64,000 nucleotides of DNA from Budorcas taxicolor (lineage: Eukaryota > Chordata > Mammalia > Artiodactyla > Bovidae): the NCBI RefSeq assembly GCF_023091745.1, contig NC_068915.1:32294001-32358000 (forward strand). The letters are read 5' to 3'. Each line of letters opens with the position of its first letter. The stretch's first letter is position 1. Positions 46,372 to 58,244 of this stretch are shown piece after piece. The notes under the pieces were generated by a model. That model ran no database searches and was not told the DNA's origin. It saw nothing but the letters and a program-made list of their open reading frames with translations. The position numbers and the translations under genes were made by a program.

Positions 46372-46828
46372 ACTTTGCCGACAAAGGACTGTCTAGTTAA
46401 ATCTATGGTTTTTCCAGTAGTCATGTATGGATGTGAGGGTTGGAAAATAAAGAAAGCTGAGCACCAAAGAATTGATGCTTTTGGACTATGGTGTTGGAGA
46501 AGACTCTTGAGAATCCCTTGGACAGCAAGGAGATCAAACCAGTCAATCCTAAAGGAAACTAGTCCTGAATATTCATTGGAAGGACTGATGCTGAAACTGA
46601 AGCTCCAATACTTAGGCTGCCTGATGCGAAGAACTGACTCATTGGAAAAGACCCTGATGCTGGGAAAGATTGAAGGCAGGTGGAGAAGGGGACAAGAGAG
46701 GACAAGATGGTTGGATGGCATTACTGACTCGATGGACATGAGTTTGAGCAAGCTCTGGATGTTGGTGATGGACAGGGAAGCCTGGTGTCACAAAGAGTCA
46801 GACACAAGTGAGCAACTGAACTGAACTG
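46372..46828 (+). mobile_element. BovB LINE 3' end with TSD
   Basis: From 'actttgccgacaaagg' to 'caactgaactgaactg'. A 10-bp duplication, atgaagcaat, at 46362-46371 and 46829-46838 brackets it. Sequence variants such as 'cctgaatattcattggaagg' mark a subfamily different from most other copies here. A 149-codon frame (46375-46824) is its ORF2 C-terminus and not a host gene. Confidence 0.95.
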
Positions 46829-46900
46829 ATGAAGCAATTTGAATAAAAGGGATATAAGGTTAGACTTTTCTTGTCTTTATATAACATAACTCTATAAAAA

Positions 46901-49141
46901 GAAATGGATGATTTGGTTGCAGAAAACAAATTATTGGACTTTATGCATTTTAAAACATGAATATGTGAATATACTATATATTTAAAAAATAAAACACGTT
47001 TTTCTGTTTCTGTTTTTTTGGAATAGTACTCTATATTGTACACCATAAAATTTATAGTTATAAATTTCTATTCACTCAGTAAGCTTAGATGTCCATCAAT
47101 TTAAGAACAAAACAATAATTCTGTTTCAGAGATGAAAACCATGGGGATAATCAAAAAAGTACTGAAAACATTGGAAAATATACATCTACATCCATATTGA
47201 TGAAATCCATACAATATATATACTTCTAATAGTGTGGTTCTAGTTTTTATCTGCAAAAAGATGTCAGAAAACTAGAGAACATCCAAAGAAAACTGATTAA
47301 AGTGTAAAATACTTCTGAAGAACAGAGAAGAATACTTAGGTTTTATACCGGGAAATGAAAATACTGAAAGTGAACAGGAGTAAAATCTATTAAAAAAACA
47401 AAAATGAAAACATGACCAGTATAAAAGACTTGAATATGAATTGCTAAGTAATTTTCAAAACAGTAGAATGGGTTCATTCCTTAACTGAAATATAAATATG
47501 TACCAGTATTTAAACAAAAGTCTAATTTACCCTAGGTAATTTTACTACATTGCTTCAAATGATGTCAAAAGTATAAAACTTAATAATCAAGAGTTTACTT
47601 AAATAAGGGAAACTAGAGCCAGAATCATGGACCACCATTTGAGGACAATGATTAGGAAGATGAACACATCCTGGTGCTATGCTTTGTTGGTGCCACTTAC
47701 AGAGGAGCCATGCTAGGAAAAATTATCTGTGATTAACCCTGTTTCTGTTGGGACTAGAGAAAGAAGACTGCTCGTGTTCTAACTGTACAATAATGAACCG
47801 TCAGGAGAGTGAAGAAATACTAAAACTGGACTGAAACAATCATGTGTCTAAGTCAACATGCCCTGATATTCTGATATTTTTATTCAAACAAAAGCACTCA
47901 TAGGATGCTAATATATCACCTTAGTACATAAGTCCTCCATAATTCACACTGACCTTGCTAGTAGAAACATATTCTTTGTTGTTTTTGTCCAAGATTTACT
48001 TTGTTCTGTCAGTTGGAGAATTGATTGAGGTCAGGGAGGAAGCCTACAAACACCTATTGTGAGCCAACAGGCAAAAATTAGACCACCTGGTGTGTGAATG
48101 TCAGAGGGCAAAATACTTTTTTCGCTTTTTCAGAAAACTCAGTAGAAGGTGTGATGCAGAATAAGTCTGTCAAAGTAAATGCTTAGTTTCCCAAACATGT
48201 GCAGCTGGTCAGAAGAAAAACAGAACAAATCCAAAAGCCAGACTTTTCTACATCTTTATTGAGGTGTTTTGTTTCCTTTTTTTCAAATAGTCGTAGAAAA
48301 ACAGGCATTTCTTTTGCTCTAAACATACACTGCCTTTCCCTCTGTAAGAATGACTCAAACAAACAGTTAGCAGAAGGAGATGACAAATGCAAGTTCAGTA
48401 TCAGGATGTTTATCTAAAGCTGACTGATCTCATTAGATCCTAAACAGTATCAGGTAGAAAAATCCTGAAGAGATAGTTGCTCTTCACCTCACGTTCACGG
48501 ACAGAAAAAATAGTACACCTTAGTGTACAACTGTACCAACAGTTCAGCTGCAATATTTTGGATAGCAGCAGATTTCTAAACAGTTTCCACCTCCCTAGAC
48601 AGAGATATTTGACCTCAATAGAGTGCTCAGATGAGTGTGCCAGGGACGGAAAGGTTACTGAATGCTACCTGAAAGAATCCATCATTTCCAAACTAGATCA
48701 TTGCTAAAGCAATTACTTTTTCTATTTTTTTCCCATTTCTTATCACAGCAGAGTTGCATTTAGGTCCCTATCAGAACTCTGCCAATTCTACTGCTGGAAA
48801 AGAGCCAATCATAAACTAAAGTTCAAGTACTTCTGAAGTTATAAAGCCTATTTTACTGCCTCATTCAGTAATTATTTTTCTAAAATGTTATGCTATATTA
48901 TCATATTTAAACTTAATTTTAATATAGATTCAATAATTATAATTTCAACAATTAATTTTATACAATTGATCCCATTAAAATATTCAAGTTATTCCACAAA
49001 GCCCCTTCTTCTTTGACACACACACCATTTTCCTTGTCTAAACGGTACAAAAATGGTATCTCCAGATTCTCTCCAGTGGTCCTTTCTTATTGTCATATGC
49101 TCATAGGACTGATACTGTTATCTGAGAAAAAGCATATCAAA

Positions 49142-49174
<33 letters not shown>

Positions 49175-49899
49175 TCATCATGCTTATGTGTTGTTTGGAA
49201 TGAATGTGTTTCTTCCTAGAAAAATATTTGTAAGTATATATAAAATCTCATATGTGTCCCAGATTAGAAAATCAAGTCATTTACTTTATAGCTAATTAAT
49301 ATACATTGAGAATAAGTGACAAAATAAATCTGAAGGCTAAATTCTGAAGATTTCATTCTCGTGTGATATCCTCCCTTTGTGTTCTTACAGGTTTTCTTAA
49401 TTAATCATACTTTAATTTGCAAATGAAATTATTTTGATTTGTATAACTGTCAAGGAAAGAAACATGCTTATACAGTTTATAATGTTTTCTATTACCTAAA
49501 AAAGTGTTAATTTTAAGAAATATATCATTCATATATCATGTTTTGGACCACATATGAACTGCAACTCTTTTTAGCTATTAAAACTATACACTAATTCTGA
49601 GTTTTGTAAATGAGTGCAAATAAAAGTTTTTTATGCACATAAAAGTAGAGGGGAAACAAGGGAAAAAAAAGAGAAAAAGAAACTTCTATTATTCTTATAT
49701 GCTAAAATCAGCTACAGCAATCATGCATACATTTACTTTAGACTTCCAAGATTTAAAAAAGGAAAACTGTATAAAAGCAATCTTTCCAAAATCTTAGTAA
49801 TCTTTTTCCTGCATTTACATAATATGAAATATAGCTGTATTTTAAGCTGAGGAAGACAATTAGCTTAAAATTATACTCTAAACTATCTATTAGAAAGTT
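46901..49899. other. Unassigned AT-rich DNA
   Basis: About 3 kb, the longest stretch without a recognised repeat. The part from 47600 to 48800 is somewhat less AT-rich. Short frames at 48183-48417 and 48477-48707 have no recognisable domains. Contains a (CT)n(CA)n microsatellite at about 49143-49174. Confidence 0.5.
49143..49174. repeat. (CT)n(CA)n compound microsatellite
   Basis: A CT run passing into an ACAC run. Confidence 0.9.
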
Positions 49900-50330
49900 A
49901 TAAAAAGGCAAATTAAAACTACACTGACATATGAATTCACCTACCAAATTGGCAAAAACATAAATAAAACGATAAAATGCAATACTTATATATAAGGGTC
50001 CTGGAAACATATATTCTTAATGCAGGCAGGCATATTAGTCATTGCATATTTTTGTGCAAAAAATTTTACTGAGAGTCATGAATGTGTTTATACAGTAACT
50101 CAGCAATTTCACTGTCAGTAAACAATTTTAAGGAAATTTTGAACAATAGAGAAATATGCTTGATTTATGTCTTTTTTATGGTATAATGCTATTTGTACAT
50201 TTAAAAATCATGCTTCAGAAGCATGTTTGATGGCATGGAAAAATACTGACAACATCATGCTAAATGATTTTTTTTATAAAAGGTAATTAAATTGAACAAA
50301 GAGCATAAGCTTTACTTTATTATCACACTG
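49900..50330 (+). mobile_element. Ancient L1M, ORF2 end and 3' region
   Basis: 'caaattaaaactacactgac', 'cctaccaaattggcaaaaac', 'cagtaactcagcaatttcac' and 'acatcatgctaaatgatt' follow the L1M consensus in order, with deletions. Confidence 0.55.
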
Positions 50331-51246
50331 GAGGTAACCAATCAAAAACACTTCTCATTAGATAAAACTGCAAAAGCTTGTTGATAAATATGATATGGAT
50401 GGCAGTCTTTTTAATGCATCCTTTTCAGTGTATAATAGTCTTGAAAATATTCTGTACTGAATTCATCACACACACACACACACACACACAGAGCCTAAAG
50501 AATATCTGAAGCCTACATATGTTCATGAAGCAGTTTTTCAATAATTCACATACCATCTCAGAAATTAGACATTTTTTCATACTATCTAACTTATTTTAAA
50601 GTTAAATCATGAGATATACTCGGTGTTGAAAAACATGGATCTGTGGCTTTGGAAGTTCACTTTTTAATAATACAATTCCTTTCATAATGTAGCTTTACTA
50701 TTCCACTGGGAACATTCACGTTATTGCTCTACAAAATGGGAAACTAGCAATTCTGATTTTATTTTAGCCATTATTACACACTCCATGATTTCTAGCGAAG
50801 GACCAGCAGTTCATACATTGTTAAAAGTCCTATCTTTAATAAATATTTCTTTCATATTAGTACACAAGAATCTCATAAATATTGGGCTTACATGTAGAAA
50901 ATGCAGACAAGAGGATGAGGTCCATTTTTAATATTAGTGGGTTTTGATTAGTTCCCATAATACTTGCAACCATAAACTTGCTGGAGTTTAATGCATATGT
51001 GTACTTTGACTCATTTCACAAGAATGTGATATTATTAACCACAGAAAACACTTGATTTTCTGCTATGTCCTCCTCAGACATTTTTATCTACTATCAAATA
51101 CCTACTGAAAATACTAAAATGTCACATTCATATAAAGTAATATTTTAAAAGTCTGTTAACATATTTGGATGTTTTTAAATCCTTTCATCTCTGACATTCA
51201 GGAGGTTTGAGCTATGCTATTTTTCAAGGGAATAATGATTCTCTAG
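50331..51246. other. Unassigned AT-rich DNA
   Basis: Nothing recognised besides a (CA)n run at 50467-50490. Confidence 0.5.
50467..50490. repeat. (CA)n microsatellite
   Basis: About 12 uninterrupted CA units. Confidence 0.95.
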
Positions 51247-51413
51247 GCAAGGTTTCTCATGTTATAGTCCCCAGATAATCAGCACTGGTAACTTAATAGA
51301 AATGAAAATTACTGGGCTCTATACACACAAATTGTTTTAAAAATCATGGGATGTGACCCAGGAATTTGTCCTTCAGGTGATTCTGATGAGTGCTCAGTTT
51401 GGAGAACCGTAAG
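51247..51413 (+). mobile_element. MER20-like hAT MITE
   Basis: 'caaggtttctcatgttatag' at one end and 'gtgctcagtttggagaaccg' at the other, with 'attactgggctctatac' between, as in MER20. Confidence 0.6.
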
Positions 51414-51751
51414 CTGTAAAGTATAGAAAGTTGTGGGATTTTCTATGTCCATCTCAAGCATGATCTTTCCTTTGCAGATAGCAGTTTATGTGTTGGAGTT
51501 GAGAGTATTCAGTGTTGGATATAACTAGTTAAAGTCAATATTATTGAGTCATATATAGTAGAACTTACATAGTAGTACAAAGTGTCAGAATTTATATTAA
51601 ATAAGGTTAAAAAGAAAAAACCTTAACACATGTGTCTTTAGAATTCCCTTTTTCAGGAAAAAAAAAAAAGGATTTGGTGGGAATCAGAAAAGCTACTTGA
51701 GAAGATGAAATACTGAGAATATATTTTAAAACAGACAAGACTAAATAATCT
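51414..51751. other. Unassigned AT-rich DNA
   Basis: Nothing recognised. Confidence 0.5.
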
Positions 51752-51765
51752 ATATGAAAATATAA

Positions 51766-51895
51766 CCCTGGAGGAGGGCATGGCAACCCACTCCAGTATT
51801 CTTGCCTGGAGAATCCCCAAGGACCGAGGAGCCTGGCAGGCTACAGTCCATGGGGTCACAAAGAGTCGGTCACAAATGACTGAGTGACTAAGCAC
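51766..51895 (+). mobile_element. Bov-tA SINE body with perfect TSD
   Basis: 'ggcaacccactccagtattc' through 'gactgagtgactaagcac', lacking the tRNA head. A perfect 14-bp duplication, atatgaaaatataa, at 51752-51765 and 51896-51909 fixes its borders. Confidence 0.95.
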
Positions 51896-52026
51896 ATATG
51901 AAAATATAAAGAAATTTGAAGCCTATACAATAGGGAAAAGAGGAGTATGTAGTGAGAACACAGGCTAAGTAATAGGAAAAATAGTCAAATGATCACATAA
52001 TAGGAAAAACAGCCACATGTCTTTTG

Positions 52027-52218
52027 GATCTTCCCCGGTGGCTCAAATGATAAAGAGTCTGCCTGCAATGCAGAAGACCTGAGTTCAATTCCTAGGTGTA
52101 GAAGAACAGCTACCCCTCCAGTATTCTTGCCTGAAGAATTTCATGGACAGAGGAGCTGGCCAGGTTATAATCCATGGGGTCACAGTCAGATGTGACTGAG
52201 CGACTAACACTTTCACTA
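52027..52218 (+). mobile_element. Bov-tA SINE
   Basis: Head 'ttccccggtggctcaaatga', body with 'tccagtattcttgcctgaag', and end 'gagcgactaacactttcac'. Near full length. Confidence 0.95.
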
Positions 52219-53201
52219 CTTTTTCACATATGTTAAAATAAATTGCTGTGGGACTTCCCATTTTACAAAGTGTCAATAAAATATCTTCATATGCCCAAAT
52301 GTGATGTGTCAGTGAATTGTGTTAAGCAAAGTTTTCATTGAAGAAGATGGACTTGGAAAATGTAATTATTTTTCTCCCCTCTGAGAGACCTAATCTGTGA
52401 TAGTAAAGGCATTTTTAAAAGCTATATGCATAAAAATGAAGAGGAAAAATGATAGGTCATCAGCAAACTAGGCATTTCTAGCAGGCGGGTGGGAAGGAAC
52501 TGACTCATAAAGCGCAGTTCAGGTACTTGAAGCCATAAATATGGCTTATGGAGAGGACTGAAGGCAAGGAGGCACAGATCTTTCCCAAGATGCTCTTCAG
52601 AGGGCTGGGATGCAGACTTGATGCATAAAAGATGGCAAGCAGTTAAAAGGCTGAAAACAAGATGATCAACTGGAAAATGTTCTCATCAACTGCACTCCTC
52701 CACCATCCTTGATAGAATTAATGGCAATCAGTTCAGATCCTCTTTTTCAAAACAGAAAAATAAAACAATGGATTCTTTATTTTAAAATGGTGTGGAAAAG
52801 TTTTCATACATTGTTCATACACGTAAAAACTCAAAATTATATTTCACATGCATAATCACATGGGAAATTTACTTGAGGATGTACCCCAGCGATAGAATAA
52901 TATTAGAAGACATGTTTAATGAATTACTGTTTTAATGGAAGTTAAACTCTAATATCAAGTTAATTAGAAAGATTTTCAAATATTCCACTTTGATAAATGA
53001 AAGTGAAGAATCAGTCTAAACAAAAGCAATTATTCAGAGTTTTAATGTAGCCCATGCACAGAGAGGCAAATATTACATCTTTCAAAGGAAAATTTAACTA
53101 CTTGACTCCCATGTACAAGTGTTTTAAATCAATGCATTGCTATCTGCAAATTGATAATAACCTCCTAAGAATTAAGTATGGTATGTTCTACATTCTGATT
53201 T
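52219..53201. other. Unassigned DNA
   Basis: Nothing recognised. 52480-52700 is less AT-rich than its surroundings. Confidence 0.5.
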
Positions 53202-53397
53202 AAAGTGAAAAGTGAAAGTTGCTCAGTCATGTCTGACTCTTTGCCACCCCATGGACTATACAGTCTATGGAATTATCCAGGCCAGAATACTGGAGTGCGT
53301 AGTCGTTCCCTTCTCCAGGAGAGTTTCCTGACCCAGGGATCGAACCGGGGTCTCCTGTTTTGCAGGCAGATTCTTTACCAGCTGAGCTACTGGGGAT
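53202..53397 (-). mobile_element. Bov-tA SINE, antisense
   Basis: 'gtgaaagttgctcagtcatg' at the tail side and 'ggtctcctgttttgcaggca' with 'taccagctgagctactgggg' for the head in antisense. Confidence 0.95.
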
Positions 53398-53800
53398 TAG
53401 TTCATGATTTATAGATAAAACATACTAATTTACCTTAAAAAAATCTTTTAAAGTTGATGCACTGATGTAGATAAAAATTCAAATGGATTATATTAGAAAG
53501 TCTGTCTCCTTGTTGTTGAGTTGCAAGTGTTCTTTATGTATTATACATGGGATACCCTTATCAGATATATGATTCAGAAATATCTTCTTTAATTCTGTGA
53601 ATTGCTTTTCACATTCTTTAACATGTGCTTGATACACAAAATATTTTAAATTTGATCTAATCCAAACATATCTGTTTTTCTTCTGTTGGTTTTGCTTTTG
53701 GTATCATATCTAAAAAACCTTTACCAAATCAAAGTCATAAAGATCTTCCTGTGTTTTCTTCTAAACATTATACTTTTAGTGCTTATATAGCATAGTGCTT

Positions 53801-53940
53801 GGAGAAGGCAATGGCAACGCACTCCAGTACGCTTGCCTGGAGAATCCCAGGGACAGGGGAGCCTGGTAGGCGCCGTCCATGGGATCCTACAGAGTCAGAC
53901 ACAACTGAAGCGACTTAGCAGCAGCAGCAGCAGCAGCAGT
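53801..53940 (+). mobile_element. Bov-A monomer SINE with (AGC)n tail
   Basis: A single BovA unit from 'ggagaaggcaatggcaacgc' to 'gaagcgacttagcagc' plus about seven AGC units. Bracketed by atagtgctt at 53792-53800 and 53941-53949. Confidence 0.95.
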
Positions 53941-54204
53941 ATAGTGCTTATATAGTTTAGTGCTTAGATTTTCTATCCATTATAAGTTAACTTTTTAAAT
54001 GGTGTGAAATAGGGATCCAACTTAATTTTTTTGCATGTGGGTATCAGTAGTCCCAGCACAATTTGGTGAAGAGACTATTCTTGCACTATTGAATGGTCTT
54101 GGCGCCATTTTGAGAATCAGTTGATCAAGGCACTTTGGTTTATTTTTAGGCTTAAAATTGTATTCTATGGATTCCTGTGTTATTCTTAATGCCAATATCA
54201 CATT

Positions 54205-54370
54205 TTTTTAACTTTTTATTTTATATCAGAGTATAGTTGATTAACAATGTTGTGTTAGTTTCAGGTATACAGCAAAGCAATTCAGTTAAACGTATGCATT
54301 ATTTTTTTTTTTCAGATTCTTTTCCCCTTTAGGTTGTTACATAATATTGGGCAGAGTTCCTTGTGCAATA
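54205..54370 (-). mobile_element. L1 3' UTR, antisense, with perfect TSD
   Basis: 'agtatagttgattaacaatg', 'cagcaaagcaattcagtt' and 'cccctttaggttgttac' are the artiodactyl L1 3' UTR in antisense. A perfect 12-bp duplication, caatatcacatt, at 54193-54204 and 54371-54382 shows insertion into the L1M. Confidence 0.9.
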
Positions 54371-54514
54371 CAATATCACATTGTTTTGATTACTAGTGGT
54401 TTTTAATAAGTTTCAAAGTCAGGAAGTGTGGATCTTTTTTTCAAGATTATTTTGCTGTGAGATCTCTTGAACTCCACGTAAATTTTGTGAATAGCTTTTA
54501 TATTTTTGCTAAAT

Positions 54515-55367
54515 AGTACATCAAGGCTGTATATTGTCACCCTGCTTATTTAACTTATACACATAGCACATCTTGAGAAATGATGGGCTGGATGAGTTAC
54601 AAGCTGGAATCAATATAAGCGTGAGAAACATCAACAACCTCAGATATGCAGATGATACCACTCTAATGGAAAAAAGCAAAAAGGAACTAAAGAGTCTTTT
54701 GATAAGGGTGAAGGGGGAGAGTGAAAGAGCTGGCTTAAGACTAAATACTAAAAAAAACTAAGATCATGGCATCTGGTCCCATGACTGCTAGGAAAATGGG
54801 GAAAGGTGGAAGTAGTGACACATTTCTTCTTCTTGGGCTCCAAAATCACTGCAGACAGTGGCTGCTGCCATGAAATCAGAAAACGATTGCGTCTTAGCAG
54901 GAAAGCAATGACAAACCTAGATGGTGTATTGAAAAGCAGAGACATTACTCTGATGACAAAGGTCCATATAGTCAAGGCTAAGGTCTTCCTAGTGGTCATG
55001 TATGGCTGTGACAGGTGGGACCATAAGAAGGCAGAATACCAAAGAACTGATGCCTTTTAATTGTTGTGCTGGAGAAGACTCCTGAAAGTCCCTTGGGAAG
55101 CAAGGAGATCAAACTAGTCAATCTTAAGGGAGATCAACCCTGAATATTCACTGGAAGGACAGATGCTGAAGCTGAAGCTCCAGTATTTTGGTCATTTAAT
55201 GCAAACAGACAACTCATTGGAAAAATCCCTGATGCTGGGAAAAATTGTGGGCAGAAGAGGGCATCAGAAGATGAGATGGCTGGACCACATCACTGATGCA
55301 ATGGACATGAACTCTGACAAACTCTGGGAGATGGTGAAGGACAGGGAGGGGGACTAGGGGACTGAAT

Positions 55368-55368
<1 letters not shown>
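54515..55368 (+). mobile_element. Diverged BovB LINE 3' part with AAC tail
   Basis: BovB from just before the RT catalytic region to the end, but clearly more diverged than its neighbours. YADD is preserved in NINNLRYADDTTLM (54573-54761 frame). The C-terminal frame (55163-55357) ends in MRWLDHITDA and EMVKDREGD. Instead of the GAACT-repeat terminus it ends 'gactgaat' and passes into an AAC repeat. Frames are broken between these pieces. Confidence 0.9.

Positions 55369-55399
<31 letters not shown>
55369..55399. repeat. (AAC)n microsatellite at BovB 3' end
   Basis: About ten AAC/ACA units, the 3' tail of the diverged BovB. Confidence 0.95.
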
Positions 55400-55400
<1 letters not shown>

Positions 55401-56242
55401 ATGTATGAATATACATATATATATAACTATGAAATTAAGAAAGAATTATAATCTTGAATGAATTGACCTTTCAAATGGCAAACGAACGATTTATAAAGTC
55501 AATTCTGAAGTTTGTTGGAAAAAGAGGAAATAATTTTCTCAAAAATATTAGAAGTCACAACCTACTAATTTTACATGATCAAGTATTAGAAATTTCATAT
55601 ACACTTTTTCAAAATGAGTAAATCTGTTGCTGGTTTTTCTTCTAGGTTTTTTTTTTTTTCATATTACAAATATCTAATAATAATACTGATAGAAAATGAC
55701 CCTTAGGTCTATTATCATGAAACAGGCAGCATAATTAATGGCATAACTTATATTTATAAACAAATATCAGATGATGCCTTAGTGTAAAATACTTCTATTT
55801 TTAAATTATATAAATCTTTAATCAATTTGTAAGTCAATGAGGTCTCACTTAGTTATTAATTATTTGAACATTTTGGAAAACAGAACACACTAGTATCAAA
55901 AGTGTTTCATAATGATTCATTTATGAGGATCTCAAAGTAGAAGTTACAATTGGAAGAAAACAGAAAATGCATTTTATAATTTTAAAAGCATGTACTTTCT
56001 TTTGTGTAACATATTTCAATACAAATATATTTTTTTCCAGTAAATCACATTTAAGTTTCTTATGTAACAAAGTGTATTTCAGGCTTCAAGATTTAAAAAA
56101 AGAATCTCTATCTATTCATTCTTTACAATACTAAAATAAAATTTTCAGACTTATGTTAAACAAGAACACAAAAGTTCATTTCAAATTTAAGATACTTTGT
56201 GCAAAAACCAGATTTAAGTACAAAGAAGTAACTTACATTTAG
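55400..56242. other. Unassigned AT-rich DNA
   Basis: Nothing recognised. Confidence 0.5.
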
Positions 56243-56432
56243 CAGATATTTATTAGGTAACTGGTATGTATCACATACTTTTATAAAGTAATCTTATTTA
56301 AAAATAAACCTATGAATTGTGTATTGGTAACACAATTTTATTTTAAGAAAACTTAGGTTATGACATTTTAATAATTTCACCCAATAAGTGGCAATGGTAA
56401 GATTCTGACCTAGGTTTTGGATTCAAAAGTAC
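56243..56432 (-). mobile_element. MIR SINE, antisense (diverged)
   Basis: 'agcagatatttattaggtaa', 'aagaaaacttaggttatgac', 'caataagtggcaatggtaag' and 'attctgacctaggttttgg' follow an antisense MIR. Confidence 0.55.
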
Positions 56433-57096
56433 TTATTTTCATTAAATAATAAACCATCTCAATTTTAAATTGTGAATTGCATATGTACTCTCAAGGCGTC
56501 AAAAATATTTTATCAAATAGATAAATGTTAACATGATATTTGCACACTAATTTAGTCCATAAATTACATTATAGAACACAACCTATTCTATCACTGTTGT
56601 TTTGTCAACTCTGTGGCATAAAAATATGTAGCCTGATCAAACAAGTATTACAGGTAAAATATTATAACTGAAAAGACAGAAAACCTACTTGTTCTTGTTG
56701 TGAATTTGTGGTTTTATTTTTTTAAGTAGTATGCATTAACTAAGAATTCCTTCTTTTCAAACCAAAATCTCAGAGTTATGTAAAAGGAACAAACTGGAAG
56801 AAAATAATGAAATAAATATTTGAAAACATCTATGAAAAAAAGAAGTAAGAAAATAGGTATCCAAAGAATCTTTATCATGTTCATTCAAACCATAAACATG
56901 TTAGACAAGGAGTATGAAGTGATAGTTATATTCATTCTAAAATAATATTAATAATTACTACTTTATTAAAATAAAAATATTTTTAAAGCTGATACTACGA
57001 TAGCTTCTTTAAAGATGAAAGCTTTATACAGAGTAAGTTTCTTCTGTGTTTCTACTGAGTAAAAAGTAGAAAGATATAATGATCACATTGATTTAT
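56433..57096. other. Unassigned AT-rich DNA
   Basis: Nothing recognised. Confidence 0.5.
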
Positions 57097-57106
57097 TATT
57101 CAAATT

Positions 57107-57345
57107 CAGTTCAGTTCAGTTCAGTCACTCAGTCGTGTCCAACTCCTTGCGACCCCATGAATCGCAGCACGCCAGGCCTCCCTGTCCATCACCAACTCCC
57201 AGAGTTCACTCAGACTCACGTCCATTGAGTCAGTGATGCCATCCAGCCATCTCATCCTCTGTCGCCCCCTTCTCCTCCTGTCCCCAATCCCTCCTAGCAT
57301 CAGAATCTTTTCCAATGAGTCAACTCTTCACGTGAGGTGGCCAAA
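57107..57345 (-). mobile_element. BovB 3' end, antisense, with TSD
   Basis: Begins with repeated 'agttcagttcag', the BovB terminus in antisense, and stops after about 240 bp. A 10-bp duplication, tattcaaatt, at 57097-57106 and 57346-57355 brackets it. The minus-strand frame 57121-57315 is ORF2 C-terminal text. Confidence 0.95.
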
Positions 57346-57355
57346 TATTCAAATT

Positions 57356-57730
57356 AAGACTAAGCAAAACAGAGTACAGTGGCCTATGTAGAAGAAATAA
57401 TTATTGTGAGCTTTATTTAGGGAGGCAGTGGATTAGAGTTTACTGTTATTTCTAGATGGTAATAGTGAAACATTAATATTCACTGCCAAAGATGTTTCTC
57501 AAGAATTAACTGCCTCAAGTACTTTACTTTTTGAACATCCACACAAACCTTAGGAGAATTTTGTAAATCACAAAATCATTAGAAACTTTACTAGCCTGAA
57601 ATGGTAATAATCTTTTCCTATTATTTGTTTTGTTCAGTGTTTTCATTTTAGTGTGAAATAAAGCTAAATATTGTTTTTCAATTCTATGCCACAAATACCA
57701 TTCCTTTAATTAAATATTAGGAATCTATCT
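57356..57730. other. Unassigned AT-rich DNA
   Basis: Nothing recognised. Confidence 0.5.
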
Positions 57731-57742
57731 CAAGTAAATGTT

Positions 57743-57897
57743 TCTCTGCCAGGCTTCTCTGCCTATGGAATTCTCCAGGCCAGAATACTGGAATGGGTTA
57801 CATTCCTTTCTTCAGGGGATTTCCCCAACCCAGGGATTGAACTCAGGTCTCCTGCATTGCAGGCAGGTTCTTTACAGCCTGACACACCAGAGATGCC
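57743..57897 (-). mobile_element. Bov-tA SINE, antisense, with TSD
   Basis: From 'ctctgccaggcttctctgcc' to the antisense head 'ttctttacagcctgacacac'. Perfect 12-bp duplication, caagtaaatgtt, at 57731-57742 and 57898-57909. Confidence 0.95.
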
Positions 57898-57909
57898 CAA
57901 GTAAATGTT

Positions 57910-58244
57910 AGACAGAATTTACATAAATTCAATAAAGGCAAGAAATTTAGAAATATATGAGAGTGCATTGTTGACTCAGCGTATTTTCTGCAAACTTTGT
58001 ACTCACTTTTTATTTCTTTGTGTTTAATTCTGCATGTATGAGAACCTAAAATATGCTTGGGAAACTCAATTAGTATATCTATCAGATTACTTCTGAGTTG
58101 ACCAAATCCTCTTACACATTCACCTCTAAACATCAAAAATTGACTTAAAGCTTTCTAAATCAAAGATTATATGATTGTAATAATACATGCACATAATTTA
58201 ATATTCCATTATTTTATTCCTTAGGTAAGTTTCCATTTTTTGTT
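57910..58244. other. Unassigned AT-rich DNA
   Basis: Nothing recognised. Confidence 0.5.

Larger units (their letters stand above)
53470..54514 (-). mobile_element. Ancient L1M ORF2 C-terminal region, antisense, twice interrupted
   Basis: L1M ORF2 in antisense, in order: 'ggatacccttatcagatata', 'ggttttgcttttggtatcat', 'agggatccaacttaattttt', 'gtagtcccagcacaatttgg', 'tgattactagtggtttttaa', 'caggaagtgtggatctt'. Interrupted by a Bov-A SINE (53801-53940) and an L1 tail (54205-54370). No open frame remains. Confidence 0.8.
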
